DNA from: Pedobacter sp. BS3
GTDB lineage: Bacteria > Bacteroidota > Bacteroidia > Sphingobacteriales > Sphingobacteriaceae
Reading direction: 5' to 3'
Assembly (NCBI RefSeq): GCF_008274585.1
Contig: NZ_VTRT01000002.1
Location: 372,001-436,000, forward strand
Length of the DNA stretch: 64,000 nt
The first letter of the stretch is position 1. Every line of letters begins with the position of its first letter. The position numbers and the translations under genes were made by a program. The notes beneath the pieces were generated by a model, which did no database searches, was not told where the DNA came from, and saw only the letters and a program-made list of their open reading frames with translations. Below, in pieces: positions 34,732-42,943 of the stretch.

Positions 34732-35532
34732 ATGCTCATTAACAGTAACACCAAAATAGCTGCTATCTTAAAACACAATCCGCAAGCTATAGATGCTATT
34801 ATCGGCATCAGTCCGAAATTTGAAAAATTGCGTAACCCTTTGCTGCGCAAGCTTATTGCGGGAAGAACCAGCATAGCCATGGCTGCAAAAATAGGCGGCT
34901 GCACGGTAAACGATTTTTTTACCGGACTACAGGCTTTGGGCTTTGATATCGATGCTACGGCTCCTGTACTCGCCGAAGATGCCGGCGACAAGCCTGCATT
35001 TATGGCATCGCTTACACCAGAGCAGCTTGTGGTGCTGGATGTACGCCCCATGCTTGCCCAGGGTAATGACCCGTTACAAGCTATCTTAAGCCAGGTTAAA
35101 GCATTGCCGGCCGGCCGGATCTTAAAAATTATCAACACCTTTGAGCCAACGCCCTTAATTGCCATGCTGGAGAAAAAAGGCTTTACCACTTACGTGGATA
35201 CTATGGATAGTAACCTGGTTGAAACGTATTTTTATAAGCAGCAGGAAACAGCCGGTAATGAGCAACCGGTAATTAAAAAGGCAGACTGGGATGATATGGT
35301 ACAGAAATTTACCGGCAAACTGCAAACTGTTGATGTACGGACGCTTGAGATGCCCCTGCCCATGCATACCATTCTGGAGGCACTGGACAGCTTGCCGGAA
35401 GATAAAGCGCTCTACGTTTATCACAAACGAATACCGGTTTTCCTGCTGCCTGAGCTTACCGACCGCGGGTTTGATTACCGCATTAAAGAGGTAAGCGATG
35501 GCGAAGTGCATCTTTTAATTTTTAAAAACTGA
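34732..35532 (+). CDS. DUF1858 - DUF2249 - DUF2249 protein
   Basis: 266 residues, cytoplasmic. An N-terminal DUF1858/ScdA_N-like helical domain (about 1-70, LRKLIAGRTSIAMAAKIGG) is followed by two DUF2249 domains: about 98-165 (VVLDVRPMLAQGNDPL with ILKIINTFEPTPLIAML) and about 190-266 (QTVDVRTLEMPLPMHTIL with LYVYHKRIPVFLLPEL). DUF2249 has a TusA-like fold. The family is uncharacterised but recurs beside Ric and heme-copper-type genes in Bacteroidota. It is 1 bp upstream of the next gene, so they form an operon. A role in Fe-S or NO homeostasis is inferred. Confidence 0.9.
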   Translation: MLINSNTKIAAILKHNPQAIDAIIGISPKFEKLRNPLLRKLIAGRTSIAMAAKIGGCTVNDFFTGLQALGFDIDATAPVLAEDAGDKPAFMASLTPEQLVVLDVRPMLAQGNDPLQAILSQVKALPAGRILKIINTFEPTPLIAMLEKKGFTTYVDTMDSNLVETYFYKQQETAGNEQPVIKKADWDDMVQKFTGKLQTVDVRTLEMPLPMHTILEALDSLPEDKALYVYHKRIPVFLLPELTDRGFDYRIKEVSDGEVHLLIFKN

Positions 35533-35533
35533 T

Positions 35534-36820
35534 ATGATCGTTCCATCAGGCTCCGGCAATCTTATCCGTAACACCACCTACAAGGTAGTATTGCCGTTTT
35601 ATTTGTATGCCGGCATAGCTTATCTTGCAGCTACCGTTGTACTGCTTTTTTCTACACCGGTTTTTACGGGGCATTATTTTCATCCGCAGATAGCCGCCAT
35701 TACACACATTATGGCATTAGGCTGGGGTACGATGATCATACTGGGTGCCGGCCATCAGTTGGTACCTGTTTTAATAGAAGGCAAGCTGTTTAGCAATACG
35801 CTGGCTTATCTTTCTTTTGTTACGGCTGGTGCAGGCATCCCATTGCTGGTTTACTCCTTTTACATTTTCAATATGGGCTGGCTGGCGCAAACCGGCGCTA
35901 TACTCATTAACGCAGCAGTGCTTTCATTCCTGGTAAACATCTGGGTAAGCACGGCCAGAAGTAAAGCCGACAGCGTACATGCCGTTTTTGTTTTTACTGC
36001 TACGCTGTGGCTGTTTATTACCACCCTGATCGGTGTATTTCTGGTATACAATTTCACCCGGAATATTCTGCCCGAAAACTCGTTGTATTATCTTTCATTG
36101 CATGCGCATATCGGTATAGTAGGTTGGTTTCTGCTGCTGGTTATCGGTGTAGCATCGCGTTTGATCCCCATGTTCCTGATCTCAAAATACAGCCATCCTA
36201 AAACGTTGTGGATCATTTACTACCTGATCAATGCCGGCTTACTGGCATTCATTATCATCTTTTTTTACGGCTTCTCTCCTGCCCTTTACCTGATGCCGGT
36301 TGCTGCTATCGCCGCAGCGCTGGTATTATTTGCACGATATTGCTACCGGGCCTACAAGCAGCGCATCCGCAAGCAAACCGATGAGCAGGTTAAGATCTCC
36401 TTATTAGCTGTTTTAATGATGCTGCTCCCCATATTGTTCCTGGTTGTTGTAATTACGCTTTTATTAGTTGCCACCAACACCAGGCTGGTGCTGGCTTACG
36501 GGTTCTCGGTATTTTTCGGCTGGCTAACCGCTATTGTTCTGGGTATGACGTTTAAAACATTACCATTTATTGTATGGAACAAAGTTTATCATGACAAGGC
36601 TGGCCTGGGTAAAACTCCTAACCCGAAAGACTTGTTCAGCAGCAGGCTGTTTACCGTAATGGGCATAACTTACCTGGCCGGATTCGGCTTGTTTATTGCC
36701 GGTATCCTGCTGGCCAATGCGCTGTTATTAAGAACGGCCGCATTGCTTTTATTATTAACTGCCATATTTTACAATAAAAACGTAATTAAAGTATTAACGC
36801 ATAAACCGCAGCCATTATGA
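35534..36820 (+). CDS. Heme-copper oxidase subunit I / NnrS-like membrane protein
   Basis: 428 residues with about twelve predicted membrane helices. Two internally similar segments carry putative heme His residues: THIMALGWGTMIILGAGHQL and LHAHIGIVGWFLLLVIGV followed by SRLIPMF. The HPEVY and HH copper-ligand motifs of oxidases and the Glu-rich Fe-B site of NorB are not seen, so an ordinary oxidase or NO reductase activity is unlikely. NnrS, a heme-copper membrane protein of NO stress, is the closest conceptual match. The context (Ric, DUF2249, Rrf2) supports an NO-related role. The next gene overlaps by 4 bp. Confidence 0.75.
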   Translation: MIVPSGSGNLIRNTTYKVVLPFYLYAGIAYLAATVVLLFSTPVFTGHYFHPQIAAITHIMALGWGTMIILGAGHQLVPVLIEGKLFSNTLAYLSFVTAGAGIPLLVYSFYIFNMGWLAQTGAILINAAVLSFLVNIWVSTARSKADSVHAVFVFTATLWLFITTLIGVFLVYNFTRNILPENSLYYLSLHAHIGIVGWFLLLVIGVASRLIPMFLISKYSHPKTLWIIYYLINAGLLAFIIIFFYGFSPALYLMPVAAIAAALVLFARYCYRAYKQRIRKQTDEQVKISLLAVLMMLLPILFLVVVITLLLVATNTRLVLAYGFSVFFGWLTAIVLGMTFKTLPFIVWNKVYHDKAGLGKTPNPKDLFSSRLFTVMGITYLAGFGLFIAGILLANALLLRTAALLLLLTAIFYNKNVIKVLTHKPQPL

Positions 36821-37140
36821 ATCTGATCACTAACGATCCGGAAAAGGTAGCTACCGCACTGGCAGCCCTGAAAAATGTATATGATCCGGAAATAGGATTA
36901 AATGTAGTAGATCTGGGTCTGATCTATGAGATCGATTTTTTTGACAATAGGAACGAATTATTTGTGAGCATGACCTTAACTACGCAATTTTGCCCTATGG
37001 GCGAAAGTATCCGGGATAATGTTATACAAACCCTGAAGCAGACCTTCCCGGGATATAGCGTTGAGGTAGATGTTACATTTTACCCGCCATGGAGCCAGGA
37101 GAATATCTCTGAAGAAGGTTTAAAGTTTTTAAACGGATAA
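36817..37140 (+). CDS. DUF59 / MIP18-family metal-sulfur cluster assembly protein
   Basis: 107 residues; members (SufT, PaaD, MIP18) help mature Fe-S proteins. Visible: LKNVYDPEIGLNVVDLGLIY, the conserved VSMTLTTQFCPMGESI with the reactive Cys, and VTFYPPWSQENISEEG. It overlaps the upstream stop by ATGA and is followed by the Rrf2 gene 3 bp later, forming a tight four-gene unit whose theme is Fe-S repair. Confidence 0.93.
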   Translation: MNLITNDPEKVATALAALKNVYDPEIGLNVVDLGLIYEIDFFDNRNELFVSMTLTTQFCPMGESIRDNVIQTLKQTFPGYSVEVDVTFYPPWSQENISEEGLKFLNG

Positions 37141-37143
37141 TAT

Positions 37144-37575
37144 ATGTTAAGCTATACCTGCAAAACTGCTATTAAAGCAGTAATTTACCTGGCTACCAAA
37201 TCTTCTTCCGAAGGAAAATCGGCTATTAAAGAGATAGCGGAATATATCCAGGCAAGCGAGCATACTGTTGGCAAAATTCTGCAAACACTGGTAAAGCAAG
37301 GTGTGATCAATAGCCTGAAAGGGCCCACCGGCGGCTTTTTCATGTCTGAAAAACAAAGGCAACAACCCATTATGACCATTATAGAGGCCATTGATGGACG
37401 GCAGGTATTCCAGGAATGTGGACTTGGCCTGCATGAGTGCTCTTCTGTACGTCCATGTCCTATCCATTATGAATACAAAGAGGCCCGCGACCGGATCGAG
37501 ACCCTGTTTAAAACCAAACATATTGCCGATCTGTGCGAACCGGTAAATAACGGACTGGCTTATTTGTACACCTGA
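37144..37575 (+). CDS. Rrf2-family transcriptional regulator with Cys triad (NsrR/IscR-like)
   Basis: 143 residues. The N-terminal winged HTH (about 10-65, SAIKEIAEYIQASEHTVGKILQTLVKQG) has the family GPTGGFF wing. A Cys triad lies at FQECGLGLHECSSVRPCP (spacing C-x6-C-x5-C), which would hold an Fe-S cluster sensing NO, as in NsrR. It ends the DUF1858-NnrS-DUF59 operon, implying autoregulation. The nos genes and ric are the likely other targets (inferred). Confidence 0.92.
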   Translation: MLSYTCKTAIKAVIYLATKSSSEGKSAIKEIAEYIQASEHTVGKILQTLVKQGVINSLKGPTGGFFMSEKQRQQPIMTIIEAIDGRQVFQECGLGLHECSSVRPCPIHYEYKEARDRIETLFKTKHIADLCEPVNNGLAYLYT

Positions 37576-37636
37576 CGGTTGATGCTTGCTTCGTAAAAAA
37601 ATCGATCTGCTATTTTTTGTAAATAGCTTTCCCTCC

Positions 37637-38296
37637 CTACTCTTTCCACAAAAACGGGAATAACAGCAGCGATACCGTTACAACCATCGCATTGATGAGC
37701 AGCAGCACCGTTATCTCATCCAGGCTAACTGAACGGTCAAGGCCATCCATAGCATTCTTAGATAGCTTTATCAGCAGCATCAGCAACGGAATAATCACAG
37801 GAAAGCTCAATATAGCCATCAGGGTTCCGTTATTTCCGGCCCGTGAAGCAATGGCCGAGATCATGGTAAACACGGTAGAAAAGCTGAGGCTTCCTAATAG
37901 TACAGCCAGCATGTAATAAAGCGGATCGCCCAAGGGATTTCTGAACACAATGCGGTAAACGCCGATAGCGATAGCCGATAACACCAGCATCAGCACAACG
38001 TTATACACTATCTTGGCTACAATAATGGCCTGCGGACTGGCAATGGTGTAATAATAAAGCTGCCGGCCACGGCTTTCCTGCACAAAGCTTTTTGAAATAG
38101 CGTTAATAGAGGCAAAAAGCATAATGATCCAGAACAGGGCATTCCAGGTAAGCGGGTCAATTTGCCGGAAAGACAGGTAGCATACAAAAATAGTGGAAAC
38201 CACGTATAACAAAATGCCGTTCAGCGCATATTTTGATCGCCATTCTATCATCACCTCCTTGCGGATAAGCATTTTTACCTGGTTAAACATATCCAT
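37637..38296 (-). CDS. ccmB: Heme exporter protein B (CcmB)
   Basis: 219-residue inner membrane permease with six predicted helices, part of system I cytochrome c maturation (CcmABC). Motifs include IRKEVMIEWRSKYALNG, the FVQESRGRQLYYY segment and LSFPVIIPLLMLLIKLS. No ccmA, ccmC or ccmE is adjacent, so it stands alone, convergent with the Rrf2 gene. It may support the c-type cytochromes of this island or of the whole cell. Confidence 0.92.
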   Translation of the reverse strand: MDMFNQVKMLIRKEVMIEWRSKYALNGILLYVVSTIFVCYLSFRQIDPLTWNALFWIIMLFASINAISKSFVQESRGRQLYYYTIASPQAIIVAKIVYNVVLMLVLSAIAIGVYRIVFRNPLGDPLYYMLAVLLGSLSFSTVFTMISAIASRAGNNGTLMAILSFPVIIPLLMLLIKLSKNAMDGLDRSVSLDEITVLLLINAMVVTVSLLLFPFLWKE

Positions 38297-38368
38297 GCCC
38301 CCAAAGATACGTATTCAAACCTGTAAGCTGCGCTTCCCATTTAAACAAGTTTATTGTACCTTGCAGGT

Positions 38369-38851
38369 ATGTACTACAGTTACCTGCCTTCGCCCGTAGG
38401 ATTAATTACCTTGATTGCTGATGAAGATGCTGTACATACCATCACATTTGAAGAACAGCAACCCACGGAAGAGCCGGCCAATGCATTAAGCGAGGAAGCT
38501 AAAAAACAATTAAGCGAATATTTTGAGGGCAAACGGCTGGAATTTGATTTCCCCTACCGGCAAAACGGAACACCATTTCAGCAGATGGTTTGGGATGAGC
38601 TGGTCAAAATAAAGATCGGTTACCCGATAAGTTATACGCAGCTATCCCGGCAACTGAACAACCCGCTGGCTATACGTGCCATTGCGTCAGCCAATGGTAA
38701 AAACAACCTGGCTATTGTTGTGCCTTGCCATCGTGTAATTGGCCACAACGGCGATCTGGTTGGCTATGCCGGTGGCCTATGGCGCAAACAATGGCTGCTT
38801 GAGCACGAAGCCCGCATAACAGGTATCGGGCAGACAACCTTAATTTTCTGA
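38369..38851 (+). CDS. ogt: Methylated-DNA-[protein]-cysteine S-methyltransferase
   Basis: Suicidal repair of O6-methylguanine. About 160 residues; the ATG at 38369 gives MYYSYLPSPVG, typical for Ogt. A TTG at 38354 would add five residues. The acceptor motif IVVPCHRVIG and the helix-turn-helix ISYTQLSRQLNNPLAIRAIASANGKN are intact. A composite repeat begins exactly at the stop codon. Confidence 0.95.
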   Translation: MYYSYLPSPVGLITLIADEDAVHTITFEEQQPTEEPANALSEEAKKQLSEYFEGKRLEFDFPYRQNGTPFQQMVWDELVKIKIGYPISYTQLSRQLNNPLAIRAIASANGKNNLAIVVPCHRVIGHNGDLVGYAGGLWRKQWLLEHEARITGIGQTTLIF

Positions 38852-38923
38852 GAAGCTGTTTAAAATGAAAAAGATAAGTTATACCGCGGGGCTGGTGGTG
38901 GCACCAGCCCCGGCTGAGACCAG
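38852..38923. repeat. Outer hairpin module of composite repeat 1
   Basis: Begins with GAAGCTGTTTAAAATG next to the ogt stop and holds the strong hairpin GGGGCTGGTG-GTGG-CACCAGCCCC at 38888-38911. It resembles the right side of the composite at 42554-42823 read in reverse (GCCGGTGGAGACACCGGC then GGCCGAGGCC). The hairpin may end ogt transcription, though no T run follows. Confidence 0.6.
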
Positions 38924-39059
38924 AGGCTGTCTCAAAGGTCAGTAAAACCATCTATTTGCAGTCACGCTGACCCCGAATTCTCGGGGGGAAGCGTCTGTAG
39001 CCATAATGAGCTAATCCTTCGACAAGCTCAGGATAACTATAGGGACTTTTTAGACAGTT
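38924..39059. repeat. MITE-like inverted-repeat element, class A copy 2
   Basis: Bounded by AGGCTGTCTCAAAGGTC and GGGACTTTTTAGACAG. The interior (CAGTCACGCTGACCCCGAA, CCTTCGACAAGCTCAGGA) is the reverse complement of copy 10054-10190 with a small number of changes. It lies between ogt and the end of the DUF1501 gene. Confidence 0.75.
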
Positions 39060-39080
39060 TTAAAAAAAATCCGTTATGCT

Positions 39081-40349
39081 TTAAGAACGCATAACACCAA
39101 TTTTGCTTCCATCCCAGTCAGGGAACAGCACTTTATCGTTACTGAGCTTCAGGTGCTTATCGGCTACTTCACTAAATACGCTGCGAAAATCTGTTGTTAC
39201 AGCCAAATCGCGGCCATCTTCAAGGTTTTCTACCGATAAGGGTTGAATATTACCATGAACCAGACCGCCATTGACATCATTACCTAAGATAAAGTTACAC
39301 GATGCCCGTCCGTGGTCGGTACCGCCGGTACCGTTCTGCCGCACGGTACGGCCAAACTCGGTCATGGTCATTACGGTAATATCATCCTGGTAGGCTTCCA
39401 TATCATTCCAGAAAGCCATTATACTGCTGCTCAGGTCGTTTACATTGCGGGCAAAAATACCGGTTTCGGCACCCTGGTTAAAGTGCGTATCCCATCCGCC
39501 GGATTCAGCGAAAGCTACTTCCACACCCACATCCATCTTAATTAACTGGGCAATTTGTTTCAATGAGTTGCCCAAAGCCGAAGATGGATAAACCACATCA
39601 TTTGCAGGCTTATAACGCTTAACATCAGCCTTTTGAAGCATTTTAATAGCATCAAAGCTTTCTTTACCGGTTTGCTTTAACAGATCAGACGAGGTTTGGT
39701 CGTACAAATCTTCAAAGCTTCTGGCAGCCATGTTTGCTCCCTTCGGATTACCCCGCATCTGGATAGCAAAATCCTGCAAATTACTGATTGCTACAGCCGG
39801 GTTATCGCCATAAAATGAACGCGGCATAGAGGAGGTCAGGCTTACGGCCTGGAACGGCGTTGCACCATCGTGCCCCATCAAACCTACGGCCCGGTTGAGC
39901 CATCCGCTGGACGTACCTTTGTTAAAGGGTGTGCCCGACTCCATGTAGTCCTGCGCATCAAAGTGCGAGCGTGTTTTATTCGGCGAACCGATACCATGTA
40001 CAATGGCCAGGCGTTTTTCGCGGAACATGGGCTCAAAGGCCGACATTGCCGGGTGCAGCCCAAAACGGCCATCCAGATCAATTAGCGGCGTTCCTTTACC
40101 CGCTTTTGCTGCCGAAATGAACAGGTTCGGCCTTGCCGCCCGTAAATAATTATCGGTAAATGGTGTAACAGCCATCAGCCCATCCATTGCACCACGCTGA
40201 AAGATGCAAACCAGAATTTTCTTCTTTTTATATGGACTGATTATTTTATCGCTTTCGGCTGCACGGGCCAAAAATGTAGGAAACCCACCAACGCCTATTC
40301 CAAAAAGCGCCAGCCCGCCGGCTTTTAAAAATCCTCTTCGTGATGTCAT
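39081..40349 (-). CDS. DUF1501 family protein, Tat-exported
   Basis: 422 residues. The twin-arginine signal MTSRRGFLKAGGLALFGIGV predicts Tat export to the periplasm. The remainder is DUF1501, related to the sulfatase/alkaline-phosphatase-like fold, with CIFQRGAMDGLMAV, GLHPAMSAF, the RSHFDAQDYME segment, GGWDTHFNQG and TEFGRTVRQNGTGGTDHG. It follows the DUF1800 gene, with which it nearly always pairs. Function unknown. Confidence 0.92.
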   Translation of the reverse strand: MTSRRGFLKAGGLALFGIGVGGFPTFLARAAESDKIISPYKKKKILVCIFQRGAMDGLMAVTPFTDNYLRAARPNLFISAAKAGKGTPLIDLDGRFGLHPAMSAFEPMFREKRLAIVHGIGSPNKTRSHFDAQDYMESGTPFNKGTSSGWLNRAVGLMGHDGATPFQAVSLTSSMPRSFYGDNPAVAISNLQDFAIQMRGNPKGANMAARSFEDLYDQTSSDLLKQTGKESFDAIKMLQKADVKRYKPANDVVYPSSALGNSLKQIAQLIKMDVGVEVAFAESGGWDTHFNQGAETGIFARNVNDLSSSIMAFWNDMEAYQDDITVMTMTEFGRTVRQNGTGGTDHGRASCNFILGNDVNGGLVHGNIQPLSVENLEDGRDLAVTTDFRSVFSEVADKHLKLSNDKVLFPDWDGSKIGVMRS

Positions 40350-40387
40350 GATCTATCGTTGTTAGTTGTTAGTTGTTCGTTTTTTGT

Positions 40388-40453
40388 TGTTGCGTGTTAT
40401 GAGTTACCCGTTATGGGATCTTATAACACATAACTCGCAACCCGTAACACATA
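40388..40453. repeat. Dispersed TGTTATGAGTTA repeat, copy 2
   Basis: Shares GTTGCGTGTTATGAGTTAC and ACTCGCAACCCG-AACACATA with the reverse complement of 26664-26755. It lies inside the 120-bp gap of the DUF1800-DUF1501 gene pair. Confidence 0.6.
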
Positions 40454-40469
40454 TACCTTCTGCCTTCCC

Positions 40470-42443
40470 CTATCTCCGTTGAAATTCCGGCGACCCTACA
40501 ATAATGCCTACAACCTGTGCCAGCATCTGGTTATTATTTTTATTCGTATTGACTGATGCTTTTTTAGCAGGTTTCTCATCGTTCATACTGGCCAATACGT
40601 CATCCTTATTACCGGTCATGGTCATTGTGTTATTTGCATTGGCCTTGCTTGCAGCTTTGGCCACTTTCTGCCCAAGATCGGGAGTATTCAGCAAAGGTGT
40701 CAGGTGTTTAACGGTTTCGTCAAGGTTACGCTCGGGCATGATCAGCTTGCTGTAAACCAGCAATGCCTGCTCAGTGCTTTCCGGTTCGCGATGGTTATTC
40801 AAAGCGGCTAAATCTACTTTTACTCCCGGCACACGTTGCGAAGCAAGCGCCAGCCCGAAATTCATGCGGCTTAACAATGAACCGGTATTGATCCAGTATT
40901 GTCCCCTATCCGGGAAACCGGTTGGAGCCTGGTAATAATACATGCGCTGACCCATTTTATTGATCCAGGAATACAGCTGGTAAGGCTCCTGTATATCGGC
41001 ATGCAGCGTACGTACGGCGCTCATGGCCAGCTCAAACGGCGATTTTGTTTTTTCGCGTAAGGCATCCTTGCTCCAGAATTCGGGCGAAGTCACCATCGTG
41101 ATCAGCACTTTGGCAATGTCGCCATCCTGTGTGCTGAATGTTTGAGCCATTTTATCGATCAGGCTTTGAGGCGGATTATCGTTTACAAAACGTACGGCAA
41201 TTTTGCGGGAAATGAATTTTGCGGTCGAAGGATGATGTGCCAGCATTGATAACAGCGTTACTCCTTCTTCATAGCCACCGTTTGCCGGAAATTTTTTGCC
41301 CAGCACTACCTTTTCGCCATTATCATGACGGTTGGCTGCAAACAGGAAGTCGCCATCATGCACATAGCCCTGCTTTTCCATCCGTTCTTCTCCCAACTTT
41401 TCCAGGGCCTTTTTGCGGGCATTGGTATAACCAACATCAGACAAGGGATAAACCGTCCAGCCGGTAAGCACACGTGCGGCCTGGGTTACATCGTTCTGGG
41501 TATATCCTCCGTCAACTCCCATTGTATGCAGTTCCATAACTTCACGGGCATAATTCTCATTTAAGCCCTGCCGGGGTTTTTGAGGCTGATTTTTAGCATC
41601 GGCCTGCTGCATAGCCTCCATATCACTCATCATGATATCGGCACCCGGCTGTGCAGTATTTTTCGCGGCAGCATAAGTTTTACGTGATTTGCCCGGTTTG
41701 GGGTCGTTTGACTTGGTACTGCTGAAATTATCCAGATACATCAGCATGGCCGGAGATTTAGCCGTAGCCAGTAATAAAGTTTCAAATTTTCCGGTTACGT
41801 TTGGCCGTATCACATCGCGTTCATAAGCGGGAATGAACTGGGCACAATCGTTTTTAACAAATGCCACATTAAAATGGTTGAACCAGAAGTCGGTAAGCAC
41901 CTCGTGCAACTGGTTATTTGAATAGGCTGCCCGTAATATTTTCTGGCTGATAAACTGCCGGTACAGGTCACGCTCCGGCTTAAAGCCCATTTTATTCATA
42001 TAGGCTTCCAGCTTATCGCGATACATTTTTTTATCGGTCTGCTTATTTACCGAATCCTTATCAATATAACCATCTTTTATAGCCATGCGTAATATGATCG
42101 GTGGACGCGGATAAGTATCCAGAACCTGCTTATTGGTCAGGTTCAGGGCATCGTATCCGGCTAACCGGCCATTTAACGAATCGTCGGGCAGCTTACCATC
42201 CAATTGTTGCTGGAACCATTTTTCAAGGCCCATTTTAACCACTTCGTCAATTTGTCCGGGCGTAGCGCCATACGTAAAACGGTTCAGCAGATGGGCCGCA
42301 GCCTGACGCTCGGTCAGTCCCGCCTGTTTGTATGGAAATTTGAACCGTGGCTTAGCATTCTTCCCGCTAAAAAACGAGGGCAGCGTAATGAAGCATATAA
42401 CAGCTAATGCAAGTGTGGCATAAAATTTAAAACCGGTTTTCAT
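40470..42443 (-). CDS. DUF1800 family protein
   Basis: 657 residues with an N-terminal hydrophobic export signal (about 8-25). The DUF1800 core runs from AAHLLNRFTYGATPGQIDEV through LTDFWFNHFNVAF, NENYAREVMELHTMGVDGGY, TQAARVLTGWTV and PTGFPDRGQYW. The C-terminal part (about 590-640) is a Lys/Asn/Met-rich low-complexity stretch before the final VGSPEFQRR. It is the upstream member of the DUF1800/DUF1501 pair. The molecular function of the family is unknown. Confidence 0.92.
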   Translation of the reverse strand: MKTGFKFYATLALAVICFITLPSFFSGKNAKPRFKFPYKQAGLTERQAAAHLLNRFTYGATPGQIDEVVKMGLEKWFQQQLDGKLPDDSLNGRLAGYDALNLTNKQVLDTYPRPPIILRMAIKDGYIDKDSVNKQTDKKMYRDKLEAYMNKMGFKPERDLYRQFISQKILRAAYSNNQLHEVLTDFWFNHFNVAFVKNDCAQFIPAYERDVIRPNVTGKFETLLLATAKSPAMLMYLDNFSSTKSNDPKPGKSRKTYAAAKNTAQPGADIMMSDMEAMQQADAKNQPQKPRQGLNENYAREVMELHTMGVDGGYTQNDVTQAARVLTGWTVYPLSDVGYTNARKKALEKLGEERMEKQGYVHDGDFLFAANRHDNGEKVVLGKKFPANGGYEEGVTLLSMLAHHPSTAKFISRKIAVRFVNDNPPQSLIDKMAQTFSTQDGDIAKVLITMVTSPEFWSKDALREKTKSPFELAMSAVRTLHADIQEPYQLYSWINKMGQRMYYYQAPTGFPDRGQYWINTGSLLSRMNFGLALASQRVPGVKVDLAALNNHREPESTEQALLVYSKLIMPERNLDETVKHLTPLLNTPDLGQKVAKAASKANANNTMTMTGNKDDVLASMNDEKPAKKASVNTNKNNNQMLAQVVGIIVGSPEFQRR

Positions 42444-42553
42444 ATCAGGTTTGCTTTATATGTTAGTTTATTTGGTCTGACAGCGCAGCCTGTAAAAAGT
42501 TTAATGCCCGGCCTGTAAAATTTCAATACTTATTCACAACCGCTCAGACTTAA

Positions 42554-42823
42554 AGCATGTTTAAATTTTATATGGTAATTCAGAATGGCTGACCAAAAAG
42601 TCAAAAAGCAGTGTCATTTCGATCCCTCCCGTACGTACGGGATCGGGAGAGGAGACCACAAAGTAGCTGCGAAGCAAAATCTTCTTCCCAAGCACTTCTG
42701 GCGAAGATCCCTCAGCTACGTTTCGGGATGATGAGAACTTTTTGGTTAGCCATGGCCTCGGCCGCTGCCGGTGTCTCCACCGGCAGCAATAAAAAGCATT
42801 TACCAATGAAATTTAAACAGGCT
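42554..42823. repeat. Nested inverted-repeat element, class B copy 2 inside an outer element
   Basis: Outer arms begin AAGCATGTTTAAATTTTATA and end with the near-complement ATGAAATTTAAACAGGCT. Inside lies a second inverted pair, ATGGCTGACCAAAAAGTC and AACTTTTTGGTTAGCCAT (about 42585-42752), whose interior matches 34515-34692. A hairpin GCCGGTG-TCTC-CACCGGC follows at about 42768-42785. Confidence 0.75.
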
Positions 42824-42876
42824 CTTAAAGGTAAAATATAAAACTATATCGGTTTTATGCTGGTTATTAACAAATT

Positions 42877-42912
42877 GAGGTTAAGGTTAAGGCTAAGGTT
42901 GAGGTTAAGATT
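42877..42912. repeat. Six-copy hexamer array upstream of ku
   Basis: Six head-to-tail units of RAGGTT: GAGGTT, AAGGTT, AAGGCT, AAGGTT, GAGGTT, AAGATT, ending 31 bp before the ku start codon. Confidence 0.7.
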
Positions 42913-42943
42913 GAATAAAGCTTAAATTTTAAAACAGCATGCT

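Larger units (their letters stand above)
42444..42943. other. 500-bp gene-free region before ku
   Basis: Holds the DUF1800 leader, a nested inverted-repeat element (42554-42823), a degenerate hexamer array (42877-42912) and the short ku leader. No ORF is supported; the open frames over the repeat are chance. Confidence 0.65.

Noticed and set aside
35534-36820. NO reductase NorB
   Set aside because: The Fe-B/Cu-B His pair and the Glu residues of NorB are not seen.
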